Assembly: GCA_030077755.1 (NCBI GenBank)
Contig: JAQJZZ010000020.1
Location: 434,001 to 498,000, forward strand
Reading direction: 5' to 3'
DNA: 64,000 nucleotides
From: Filosporella fistucella
Taxonomy: Eukaryota; Ascomycota; Leotiomycetes; Helotiales
The notes under the pieces are model-generated. The model was not told where the DNA came from. It did not search any database and worked only from the letters and a program-made list of their open reading frames with translations. Below are positions 54,008-64,000 of this stretch, piece after piece (position 1 is the stretch's first letter; the number at the start of each line of letters is the position of its first letter). Both the position numbers and the translations under genes were made by a program.

Positions 54008-54745
54008 AAATCAGGTTGCAGCAATCACTGCTGGAGTTTGAAAGGGCCTGAAGACTTGCAAGATATTGTAGGTAGAGAAGGCCGGGGTTACCTTGTGATG
54101 GACAGCAGAAGGAGGGAGTTGGATTCACAGTAAAGGTAGAAATATATAACAAAGACATAGATCTATAGCATAATATGGTTTGCGGTACTAAAATTCAACC
54201 AGCGATGCCGGTGGTGTGAAAATGAAGATAAACGTGGAGGAAGTATCCAACTCTCAAAGCAAGGATTGGCTGGTAAGCTGTGGCAACAAGGGAAAGCCAG
54301 AGACCAAAACCTGAATTTGCAAGTTGCGACCGCGCCATCAAAACCCCCTGAGTAGGGACTACCTACCATCATGGTAGAGAATTGGTGCTTCAAATGAGTT
54401 CGAATTGACATTCAAGTTGTAGGTGATTTCTCGCGGTAATCGTCAAGAATCCAATGATAGTAAAGCAGCCAGAACTTGGTGTAGTCAAGGGATATCAGAT
54501 ACACATCTGCTTACTCCACAAGTACCGAGATACGTCGGATACTGACAAAGATTCGATACCAGGATTAGCCTAGGCCCAAGCGATGACTCCAGTAGAAAGT
54601 GGCATTGGCCCTCGCAAATCGTGACTCGGAGTTACTTTTCTTGGACAAGGCAAACCATTCTATTTGTGGTTCAAATACGATGGTGTATAAAACTGTGCAT
54701 GTACTTACCTAGTATAAAGATTTGGCATACATTCTGGTGGCGGGG
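54008..54745. other. Intergenic region downstream of the P450 gene
   Basis: Only short unsupported frames on both strands; it probably contains the P450 3' UTR. Confidence 0.45.
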
Positions 54746-55468
54746 TTACGAATTCTCTCCTAAGAAACGGTTATCGGCTTCCCAGCCGCACTGATAATTC
54801 TTGACATGCCACCGGTAATGGCATCGTACTCCATAGAAATGGTTGAATTCGATGGCTGGACGCATCCTAATGTCGATATCGAATGAGAAAATTGTTGAAA
54901 AAGGATTTCTAAATATACCAATCACAGATCCTGGAATAGCGGAAATAATGGAAGTGGCCAGGTTAGTGTCAGATGGCTTCCACACCTTCCACGCCATCAT
55001 CGTCACGCTTAACCCATTGCTACCTAGTACCACACTTTGACCAAGAGAGTCGCTGGAGATTGCGCGTGCAATGCATAGCCAGATCACTTGGAAAAGTTGG
55101 TGGAGGATGGGAGATATCAAATCAGCATACGGAGCTACTCGGACGTGCACATAATTCGTATGCAGCCATCTAGGCGAATTGAGTGCATTTTGCCATGTTG
55201 GTGCATTATTTTGGAATTCTTGATAGGAGGAGGTTGAGATTTCAGCAGGTGTGTTCACTTTGTAGCCGTCATTGTCAGCGTTGTCGCCCCTGAGCGGAAT
55301 GGCACTGTACTGGTTCCAAAGAGATGTCTCTGAAGCATAATTGGAAGCTTTCGCGACTGTTGATGTCTCCAAGAGGACTGTCACACTTCTGCCACTTGCC
55401 TCGACTTCCCACCAGCAGGCCGGACGCAGCTGGGCTTGTGTCTCTCGAGTATCCGCCAAGCCGCGCAA
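54746..55468 (-). CDS. Doubtful 240-codon open frame of unknown type
   Basis: A long open minus-strand frame, but I recognise no domain. It includes WLHTNYVHVRVAPYADLISP and SPILHQLFQVIWLCIARAIS, and many Trp, His and Tyr residues in its C-terminus. Overlapping plus-strand frames of comparable style exist at 55324-55551. There is no clear start context and no visible intron. It could be a lineage-specific gene, a remnant or chance. Confidence 0.3.
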   Translation of the reverse strand: MRGLADTRETQAQLRPACWWEVEASGRSVTVLLETSTVAKASNYASETSLWNQYSAIPLRGDNADNDGYKVNTPAEISTSSYQEFQNNAPTWQNALNSPRWLHTNYVHVRVAPYADLISPILHQLFQVIWLCIARAISSDSLGQSVVLGSNGLSVTMMAWKVWKPSDTNLATSIISAIPGSVIGIFRNPFSTIFSFDIDIRMRPAIEFNHFYGVRCHYRWHVKNYQCGWEADNRFLGENS

Positions 55469-57335
55469 GTCCTGTTCTGGGTCGAGGGTTCTTTTTACCC
55501 GCAGGTGGCCCTGGTTTCATTAGCTTGACCCCCGGTAGCAATGGCGCATGAGCTTGCATCTTGATATTTTCGACCCGGCTTCGATGGTCTGATATCAAGG
55601 AATTGTAGTCGTGTTGCTGGGAATGGGAGTTGAAGAACAGGAATTGATGATGATAAAGTAATCATTGTGTAACTGCTTGCGATGCCTGGTAGAAATGATT
55701 TATGCTGATCCAGGAACGAATTTTGTCGATGATACAGGGACGGAATGTTTCAAGAATCGCATGCGCTGATAGGCGTGTTGATAGTAGAATTGTCAAGCTC
55801 ATCTCGGCGTACCCAGTTTTTTTCGTTTGCAGACGGTGATCTCGACTTTTGTAGGAGTAGGATTGGTGGCACGATGGCAGATGGTCGAGATGGACCAGAT
55901 GGTGTTGATGTCTGTGGGAGGTGGAGTTGAGAAAATGTGATGCGCTGTGTGTTTTCGAGTTGAGCTGGTGTTGCTGAGGTAGTGGTCTGGTTCAAGGGTC
56001 AGTGGTAGAGAAGTGGTAGAGTGGCAAAGAGTGGTTGTGAGGATTGGATGAGGTTAGTTGGAGGAGGGAAGATGGTTGTGGTTGCGGCGGCAGTGGGGAG
56101 AGCTGGAATGCTTCATCTTGACCTTGATATGGGGTATGGCAGCGAGAGATTAGGAGTGCATGTTGAGTACATATTGAGTGAGTGAGTGCACTTTGACTTA
56201 GTACGTCAAGACTCAAGGGAGACTTGGAGAGGAACGTACCGGAACTAGGAGTATGGGAATAGGAACACCATGTCCATCACCTGGGTAGGTACAGTACCTT
56301 GACACGGATATATCCAATTCTTTGGTCGCATTTTGATACTGGTAGGAATTACGCAGTCATCATCGATCGCACTTTCAATTGCACCAACTCCTCCCTGTGC
56401 TTCTTCATGATGATGATCAACATAAATGTAAATATAAGTATAAATATAAATACAAATATAACCTCGTCATCTCCATCGCATCCACATATCTCCGAATTCC
56501 ATTTAATCCATTTCGCGTATACAGAGTAATCCTCCTCTCCCCATCAGGCTCTTCCGAGCTCTGTTCGCTGCCATCAAATCTCAGCAAACCTTGCTTTCGC
56601 GGCTTCTGGTTAGCAGCAATCTTCGCATCCACACCCACTAACACCTCCCTGGACTAGTCCCCAAGCACACCCGCCACGACCACGCCTAGCCGGCCAACAT
56701 CCCCTTAACCTGCACACCACCACTGACCACCCACACCCACACCCAAGTTCTTCTTGCTCTCCCTCCCTCTTGAACTACTGGACCTCCTGCCAAAAAGCCA
56801 AAGCCACTTCTTTTTGAAACTCTTCTTCAAAAGTTTGTGCTTCCCGTGTGTTCTTTCTTCTCCTTCATCACTGTCGTTAAGGTTCCCTATTCGCAGCTCG
56901 CTCCTCAGCTCAATCGTCAAGCTACAAGGACGTGTCAAGCATTCTCGGTTCTGCTTCAGTCAATAAACACGACCAGAAAACAGGTACGTTACGTGTTTTA
57001 TCTCCTACGCTGGTCCTTTCCCCCCCATCAAACTCAACTCAACGCAATCCACCCACTCGAGGTCAACTCTCGCACGCACTTCAACTTTATCATTAAGGAG
57101 ACCAGGAGCCTCCCTCTATCTGCACCTGCCAAACTTGTCAAAGGAAACGCAATCCCAATAAATCCGCTCCACTTTGTCGTTCCCAGGAACACCTTCTCAC
57201 TCTTACGGCCGTCTCTTCAGTCATATCAACAACCAAACTTTCCTGGCCAGCTTTCCTCTCAAACACATCAATTCATCAGGTCAATCGAGCCGCGCTGACA
57301 TTGAGAAAGCTACTGTCTTAGCATAATACTTCAAG
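55469..57335. other. Long intergenic region and 5' leader upstream of ECM33
   Basis: No convincing gene over 1.9 kb. A TG/GA-rich tract at 55900-56110 is followed by a hexamer repeat at 56422-56460. From about 56750 the sequence is CT-rich and shows AACAG|GTACGT-like splice signals near 56980, suggesting a leader intron in the ECM33 transcript. Confidence 0.45.
56422..56460. repeat. Imperfect AAATAT-type hexamer repeat
   Basis: About six imperfect units of ATAAAT/AAATAT type, about 39 bases, in the long region upstream of ECM33. Confidence 0.8.
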
Positions 57336-58711
57336 ATGTACTCAAAGGTCATCCTTTCCGGTCTCGCGGTCATCAGCGTAGCAGCTGGTAAGTCATCAAT
57401 ACCTCAACGTTCCAATTTCGATCCACATACGCCAATTGGGCAGGAGGCGGAAATGGGATACAAGAAGACATCTTTGCGATAGAAGACAAAAGAATAGATG
57501 TGCTGACAATCTACTACAGCCCAGACTGCTTCCATCTGTTCTCAAGCCACTGCTACCATCAACTCACAAGCTGATGCCTCCCAATTCGCTTCCTGTTCTA
57601 CCATCTCTGGAAGTATCGTTGTTGGATCTACTGCTTCTGGTATCATCAGCATCGATGGCCCTAAACAAATTTCTGGTGACTTGACTTGCAGCAATGCCGG
57701 TGGTCTGACAAGCTTGGGATCTACTACTTTGAACGCAATTGGTGGCGCTTTCACGCTGAACAACTTGACTCTTTTGTCGACCCTTTCCATGCCATCGCTC
57801 GCATCTGTCAAGACCGTCTCTTGGATTGCTCTTCCAGCTCTGCCACAACTTAGTGCTGCCATCAAGAAGGCAACCAGTGTCACAATCTCCAACACCTTCT
57901 TGAGCACTTTGGATGGTATCAACTTGGACAGTGTTTCAACTCTTCAAATTGATAACAACAACCGATTGAAGACCTTCAGCACTCAGATTGCCAACATCAC
58001 ATCTGCACTGAACATCAACTCCAACGGTAACAACTTGGATGTCAGCTTCCCAAACTTGATCTGGGCCGCAAACATGACCTTCCGAAACATCTCTACTATC
58101 AGCATTCCATCATTGGCTGTTGTTAATGGATCTCTCGGATTCTACGGAAACTACATGTCCAGCATTGCCGCACCAAACTTGACTGCTGTCGGTTCTACTG
58201 CCAATGGTGAAGGATCTTTGGCTTTTGTTGCTAACGGAAAGTTGGCAAACATCTCCATGCCTTTGTTGAAGACCATTGGTGGTGCCAACCAAATTGCCAA
58301 CAACACTGCTCTGTCTGCCATCAGCTTCCCATCTTTGACCACTGTTGGAGGTGCTATTGATTTCTCCGGAAACTTCTCTACGTAAGTTATTTTGCCAATG
58401 TAAAAATTCGTGTACTAATATATCCTAGCCCTGAGCTCCCAGCTCTTAACAACGTCAAGGGTGGTTTCAATGTTCAATCCAACTCTCAAATTGACTGCAG
58501 TGGTTTCCAATCTCAAGCTGGAGCTGGAAAGGTTATTCAAGGAAAATTCATCTGCAAGACCACCGCAGATGCTACTACTCTTGGATCAACTACATCATCC
58601 GGAACTGCCGCTTCTTCAACAAGTACCAAGGGAGCTGCTGCATCATTCGGTGTTAACGATGCTCTTGCAGGCTTGTCAGTTGTTGGTGGATTCTTGCAAA
58701 TGTTGTTGTAA
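57336..58711 (+). CDS. ECM33: Ecm33/Sps2-family GPI-anchored cell-wall protein
   Basis: A cell-surface protein needed for wall integrity. Three exons (57336-57387, 57520-58381, 58429-58711) close in frame to 398 residues, the normal length. A signal peptide (SKVILSGLAVISVAAA) is split by intron 1. The body is a receptor-L-like beta-solenoid of leucine-rich type strands (LTSLGSTTLNAIGGAFTLNN, STLQIDNNNRLKTF, LSAISFPSLTTVGGAIDFSG) with many Asn glycosylation sites. A Cys pair follows (QIDCSGF, FICKTT), then a Ser/Thr-rich stretch (TTSSGTAASSTSTKGAAAS) and a hydrophobic C-terminus for GPI attachment. The family assignment is strong. Confidence 0.93.
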
Positions 58712-60700
58712 AGCATTGGGACGTCGGCGTTTTTCTTGAGTTTTCATTACCTTAGACCTAATCTGCCACGTTCTCATTGCCTTTTTTCTTTTACAACTCA
58801 TCAGCAAAACGAAGCCAGTCATTATTGAGCGTTTTGATCACCTTCATTAGGAACTTTGGAGGGTGAGGGGTGTCTGCTTTGCATAATTTCCTGCGAACTT
58901 GCAAGAAGTGGGCATAATAGTGTATGCTATGATGGTGGAGAGGTGAAGGGGATGGGATGTCCTAAGGAGATGATAGGGCAGTGATTCCATACAAACTTGT
59001 ACATTGACTTATGACCTTTTGTGTGTGACGTGAGAAGTACTGTGATGTAATGTCGAATGCCATAGTGATTAACACCCTTCGAGTCTCTACCACCGGCCTA
59101 ATATTCTTCAAGGATTTGTACCCAAGATAGCTCTCTACGACGTGTAAGAAAGAACCGTTCGAAAAAATATTATATTTGCCGACTCAAAATACACAGCTTC
59201 AATTTCTACCAAGTTCCCGATCCTTGAATTATATACCCAACCCGTACATAAGGTATAAAACCATAACCTAGGAAATGCCCGAATTGACTTTTCTCTCACC
59301 TCACTTTCACCACTTAACACGGGGTCTATCCAGGTAACAACCCAGACACCGAACCTTGAAGCTTAGCTTTAGAAAACGGGTGGTATTTGACTGTTTGTTT
59401 TTAGGGTGATGTTTTGTAGATTGGAATTAGGGATGCTATTGTAGGATGGTGGATATTAGATATAGAGGGTTTGGTGATCGTGATTGGTTGAAGAGGGTTG
59501 AAGGGTTGAAGGAGGGTTTAGGGGAGGAGAGGGAAGAGTGGGAGAGAAGGAGGACGTAAGTGGCGTGGAACTTCCCCATGTACCTATCTACCTACCTTAT
59601 CGATAAGACAACTCTCAGCTCTGGGGTAGACGGATTGGTATGTTGTGTGAGGTAGGCAGGCGTGGGAAGAGACAGGTAGCTGAAGTGCATATGCAGTGTT
59701 TCGGACGAGTCTTCGGCTGCTTCGCTTATTTACAACTTTCTCCCATGTTGCATCTAGGTATTTTTCTAAGTTGAAGAAGGGGGAGTATGAAATTGAGGAA
59801 ATTCTTGCAGAGGTTGTTTAGGCAGTATGTTGGTAGGGAGGTAGATACTAGATAGGAGAGTAGTAAGCGCAAATTATTTATTATAGTCTGGATAGGTAGT
59901 TTTGTCTTCTTATTTGTTATACTCTTTTTCTTTTTGCATTGGCATTGGTTATGGAAGGGAAGAGTAAGAAGGGGTAGGATAGAGATGTCTCCTACTCCTT
60001 TGGGAAAGAATCTAAAAAGAGGTAAAGAGAAAGAAAAGGAGAGAAGATGTGAGGTGATAGAGTTTGAGAGATGGGAGATAGATTGGTTAGGGAGGGGTAT
60101 ATTGTTGGAGTCGAGGAGGACTGGAGGGCATTTACCTGCCTTTTGATTTTGATATTGAGATGGGATGAGTAGAGAGAAATTGAGCTGAAGAAATGGGGGT
60201 TTCTTGTAGCAGGAGAGAGGAGGGATGTGGGGGGTAGAAGTTATAATTGGGGATGCAGAGGAGGCATTGGGATTTCGGAATCAGGTGGTTGGGATTATGT
60301 TGGAGATAAATACATATATATGACAATATAAAAATTCGTAGAAAGGGGAAGGAGGGGTGTGTGGTAAGTGGTATGTGAAAGTTAAGTTATAGGAATATTA
60401 GAGAGGGGAGATAAGAGTGGTGAATAGTATGCGGAAGTAGAGGTATAGATGGATGGGTGAACTGGCACTCAACGAGAGGGAGTACAGGTATCTATCTCAG
60501 CTTCTATTCTTCTATGATCTAATATCTCTCTCTAGCTATCTCTCGATCCATCTTTCTGTCTGTCTGTTTTCTATTTTCTAACCTTTGTGTCCTTCGTCTT
60601 TCATCTATCTTCTTATATATATCCAAAAAAAAAGTCTTTCTTACAATGCCTCTTCTACTCCATATCTCCCTCCATCTACTCCCCTGTGCGAAAGTAGTAT
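58712..60700. other. Two-kilobase convergent 3' region, purine-rich
   Basis: Both flanking genes end here. From 59460 to 60440 the plus strand is rich in G and A (GGAGGAGAGGGAAGAGTGGG type), and from 60500 to 60570 it is CT-rich with CTATCT and CTGTCTGTCTG short tandem units. No gene seen. Confidence 0.5.
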
Positions 60701-62303
60701 TTACAACTTCGCCTTCGGCACATCTTGCTTCAACATAATCTCGGCCACGATACGGCGCTGTACTTTACCTGTAGCTGTCTTGGGCATGTTGTCTGTGAAA
60801 TATACCTTGGGAGTGTTAGTCAGGCTCCATTAAATGGAAATGAGGGAGAGAAAATACCTTCTTCGGCACCTTAAACTTAGCTAATTTCTCACCAACCCAC
60901 TTCTTCAACTCCTCTTCCGTTACTCTCTCCCCTCCTTTCGGCACAATAGCCACCGCAACCTCTTGCCCATACATCTCATCCGGAATCGCGAAACTGACTG
61001 CCTCGCCTACCTTAGGATGTCTAGCTAACACATTATCCAATTCAATAGGACTAATCTTCTCTCCACCTTTATTGATCAATTCCTTGATTCGACCTGTGAT
61101 GAACACATATCCATCTTTATCCATCTTTCCCTGATCACCAGTCCTAAAGAATCCTTCTTTGGTAAAGGAACTCTCATTCGCAGACGGATTATTCAGATAG
61201 CCTTTCGTGACGTTCTCGCCTCGAATACAGATTTCTGCTTCTGAACCTTGAGGAACCTCTTTTCCTTCTCCATCGAGGATGCGGATCTCGACGCCTTGAC
61301 CGATTCCTACAGAGCCTGGTTGGCGTTTTGAAGGTGGAAGGGGATTGGATGTCATTTGGTGAGCTGCTTCTGTCATGGCGTAGGCTTCCAGGACGGGTGC
61401 ATTGTAGGCTGCTTCTAGCTGGTGGAAGACTGTTGGGGAGAGGGGAGAAGAACAGGATCTGATGAAGCGGATTTTGGGCTTGGTGTGAGGTGGAGGGCTT
61501 TTGAGGAGAATTTGGTGGATAGTTGGGACGGCGGTATACCAGTTTGCGCCATGGGTTATGAAATCGGACCAGAATTCTGACGCCGAGAATTTGAGGGGAA
61601 CGATAACAGAACCGCCACTGTATAAGGGTGCTAGGAAACCTGCTAGCAGACCGTGGACGTGGAAAAGAGGCATGACTAGCATGGTTCTGTCTGCGGGAGT
61701 GAGGTCGTATGTAGCCTTGATATTCTTCATCGTTCTGGTAAGGTTCTTATGCGTCAATGGCACTGCCTTTGGACGTCCTGTCGTACCGCTGGTATGTAAA
61801 ACGAGGGCAATATCATCCGGTTGAGCGGTCTCAACCTTCTGGCTTCCCTTTCCCTTCAACTTGCCTTCCTCTTTGACATCCAAAACCACTTCCTTGCCGT
61901 TCCAATAGCATTCTGCTATCGCAGCACTATATTTCCTGGCAGCTCGAACGGCAGCTCCATCTTTTGCATATGAGCCCTTTGGTACAAGAGCAACAGCCGA
62001 TTTCAAATCATCAATGTAAAATTCGAATTCCTCCTGCTTATACGCTGAATTGAGAGGAGCAGCAATAGCTCTCTGCCATGCTGCTGCGAGAAAAGCAACG
62101 ATAAATTCGTATGTATTCGGGAGAGCGATCGATACTGCTGCTTGTGGAGTGACGCCTAGCCTCGCAAGCTTCTTTTGGAAAGAGAGGATCTCGGCAGAAA
62201 GTTCTTTGTACGATACTTTCAGAGGTTGAGTTTTGCTTGGGATGATGATTGCCGTAGCATTTTCCCCCGCAGAGAAGGAATTGGAGAGGGTTGTTGCAGC
62301 CAT
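60701..62303 (-). CDS. PCS60: Peroxisomal AMP-forming acyl/oxalyl-CoA synthetase (Pcs60/AAE3 type)
   Basis: An ANL-superfamily ligase that activates a carboxylate with ATP and CoA. Yeast Pcs60 and plant AAE3 are oxalyl-CoA synthetases, an established activity of the family. Two exons on the minus strand (62303-60858 and 60805-60701) close in frame to 516 residues. Motifs: phosphate-binding LHTSGTTGRPKAVPLTH near 170, the acyl-site region with AYAMTEAAHQM, the adenine-binding RTGDQGKMDKDGYVFITGR, and a C-terminal domain with PKTATGK carrying the catalytic Lys. The protein ends in AKL, a type-1 peroxisomal targeting signal. Both that Lys and the targeting signal come from the small second exon. 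It is divergent from the splicing factor gene. Confidence 0.93.
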
Positions 62304-62680
62304 ACTTCGTTGGTGGAATTATTTACAAAAAATACCGATGAAGTAACTAAAAGTCTTGGGAGTGATGATCAGCAGAGGAAGTGACTTTCAGATGACAACT
62401 CTTTTAATACAAGTAATGAGGGATATTAGGATTTCAGGAGAAGAATATTTCAGCCAGCTTCAGTCTCAAATTTCCTGCGTCCGGTGACGTTTGATCTTTG
62501 AGCTCCTTATCATACCCAGATGCCGATACAGGACTTAGTGAAGCACCGCCGTAGCTTTATCGGATTGCGTGATGAACCCCTGTCTTCACGTGACCGTGGT
62601 AATAGCCTCACACTCGAGGCTGTAGATTTGAGCTGCTAGTTGCGCTTGTGATTCTTCGACAAGAAATAGAGGCATTCATC
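62304..62680. promoter_or_regulatory. Bidirectional promoter between PCS60 and the splicing-factor gene
   Basis: The start codons at 62303 (minus) and 62681 (plus) are 377 bases apart. No specific binding site is evident. Confidence 0.6.
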
Positions 62681-64000
62681 ATGTCGAATTCTTCGAATAC
62701 ACCAGGTCCTAGAGGTCTCTCTCTATATGCAAACCTACTTGATCCCGATTCTTCGGCACCTGGAACGATTTCTAAAGGTCCTGTTGTCTTCAAGAATGCC
62801 GAACCAGCAGATGAAGCTTCAAAGAAACCGCAGATAGATTCTGGTAATTGGTCCTTTTCAAATATAACTTTCAAATATAACTGGGGCTCTACTTATGTTT
62901 TGTCCATCAAATAGCTGCATTGCGATTCCAACCTACCAAAAGGCCACAATTGTCGCAGAAACCGAAACCAAAATCCTCATTCCCAAAGCCCCCTCCAGCA
63001 GACACTTCAACCCAGCGAACTGCCCCTCCTAATGTATCTGCACCATCAAGTGCTGCTAGACCAGCCAAGACCACATTAGCGGATTGGACTGGCGGCGATG
63101 ATGAGGATGTAAATGGTTTTTACGGAGGAGAGAAACGACAACGAGGAGGGCGAAAAAGGAAGAAGAACAAGCATCGAGAAGAACATGTCGTTGTTCAAGA
63201 CTGGGACGATATTTATGATCCTACGCGTCCAAATAACTACGAAGAGTACAAGAATAGTGATGAGAAAGTAAGGGAAGTGAGAGAATGGAAGGATAGATTA
63301 TACGCACACAGAATGGCAAGGAAAGCTTCTAGCGACAAGAGCAGTGATGAGGAAGACTATCGGCCGCAGATGGGCAGTAAGTAAACCATTCCAGACTTCG
63401 ATTTTTGATCTAACGAGCTTAGAACAATTTGCACCACCCCCGAATTACTCTTTTGCGCCTCCTCCCATCGGCTCTCCTCCTCGAAAGCCAACGGGATCTT
63501 TCAGCCCTAAATCACCTCTTAATGAAATACCGCCACCGCCGCCTCTGGAAATTGCCCCTCCTGCACCTGAAGTATTACCTGCAGGAGCCATATCTCGAGC
63601 CCCTGTACGCTACAATCTCCCACCACCACCAGAGGAAATTCCAAGTTCAGAAGCAGAATTAGAGAAGGCACTCGCGGCAGAGAAGTCTGACGAAGAGCCT
63701 TCAGAGGATACCCCACGTTCTTTACGACCTGGACAACAAGGATTCGCTGAACGACTCATGTCCAAATATGGATGGAGTAAAGGAAAAGGTTTGGGTGCCG
63801 AGGAGTCTGGAATTGTAAATCCTCTGCGAGTACAGATTGAGAAGAGGAAGAAGAAATCTGATGCTGAGGGTGGTGGGTTTAGGGATCCAGGTGGAAGAGG
63901 AAAGATTATAGGTGGGAAGAGGAAGGAGCCCGAGAAGGATAATGAAGTCGGCAAATTTGGTCCTATGAGTGAAGTAATTGTGTTGAGAGGAATGGTAGAT
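62681..64000 (+). CDS. SPF45/RBM17-like splicing factor, cut off at the right edge
   Basis: The N-terminal part of a nuclear pre-mRNA splicing factor. Three exons are seen: 62681-62843, 62915-63376 and 63423 to the window edge, all in frame. The first exon has GLSLYANLLDPD, typical of SPF45. A Pro-rich and basic stretch follows (RQRGGRKRKKNKHREEH), then VVQDWDDIYDPTRPNNYEEY, and a G-patch: GFAERLMSKYGWSKGKGLG and ESGIVNPLRV. The frame continues past VIVLRGMVD at 64000, where the C-terminal RRM (UHM) domain that binds SF1/U2AF65-type ligands would start. An intact gene beyond the edge is expected but cannot be seen. Confidence 0.88.

Noticed and set aside
62608..62874. 88-codon minus-strand frame
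   Set aside because: Antisense to the first exon of the splicing-factor gene.
1..64000. tRNA and rRNA genes
   Set aside because: No complete B-box/T-arm signature with a matching acceptor stem was noticed on either strand; a covariance-model scan would be needed to be sure.

Overview
This is eukaryotic nuclear DNA from a filamentous ascomycete (Pezizomycotina). Genes are split by short introns (mostly 41-80 nt, GT...AG, often with a visible CTAAC/CTGAC-like branch site). The gene set is typically fungal: an ENA-type sodium P-ATPase, Zn2Cys6 regulators, a fungal GT2 polysaccharide synthase, an Ecm33-type wall protein, Get1, Lst8 and Pcs60. A Leotiomycete (Helotiales) is my best guess from the look of the proteins, but the window alone does not prove this. 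I rebuilt exon joins by eye and used reading-frame closure across all exons as the main check.

Layout. 1-22.7 kb is mostly a housekeeping arm: ENA-type cation ATPase (1302-4901, +), a broken gene (about 5.7-6.7 kb, -), LST8 (8780-10014, -), an 841-residue Glu-rich coiled-coil protein with a duplicated exon/intron module (10701-13322, +), a Zn2Cys6 regulator (14253-17200, +) and a surface-growth-type GT2 glycosyltransferase (19389-21776, +). 22.7-38.2 kb is an accessory block bounded on both sides by copies of the same degenerate 76-bp tandem repeat. It holds a glyoxalase-like protein lacking one metal ligand, a dead PRISE-type reductase, a full-length ABCB multidrug transporter divergent from a Zn2Cys6 regulator (itself carrying an apparent 1-bp lesion), a dead P-loop/uracil-phosphoribosyltransferase fusion, other decayed coding remnants and an AT-rich patch. 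38.4-64 kb returns to ordinary genes: an unknown 385-residue protein, a broken TPR gene, a membrane-anchored histidine-acid-phosphatase-like protein, an unknown hydrophilic protein, an unknown multi-pass membrane protein, GET1, a PTAR1/Ecm9-type prenyltransferase alpha-repeat protein, an intronless cytochrome P450, ECM33, a peroxisomal Pcs60-type acyl/oxalyl-CoA synthetase and, running off the right edge, an SPF45/RBM17-like splicing factor.

How the parts may work together. The arms encode general physiology (ion homeostasis, TORC signalling, cell wall and surface growth, tail-anchored protein insertion, prenylation, splicing). The 22.7-38.2 kb block looks like the relic of a small biosynthesis/export cluster: reductase and glyoxalase-fold enzymes, an efflux pump and a divergently transcribed regulator, with several members decayed while the pump still reads as intact. 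No tRNA, rRNA, CRISPR array or complete transposon was recognised.
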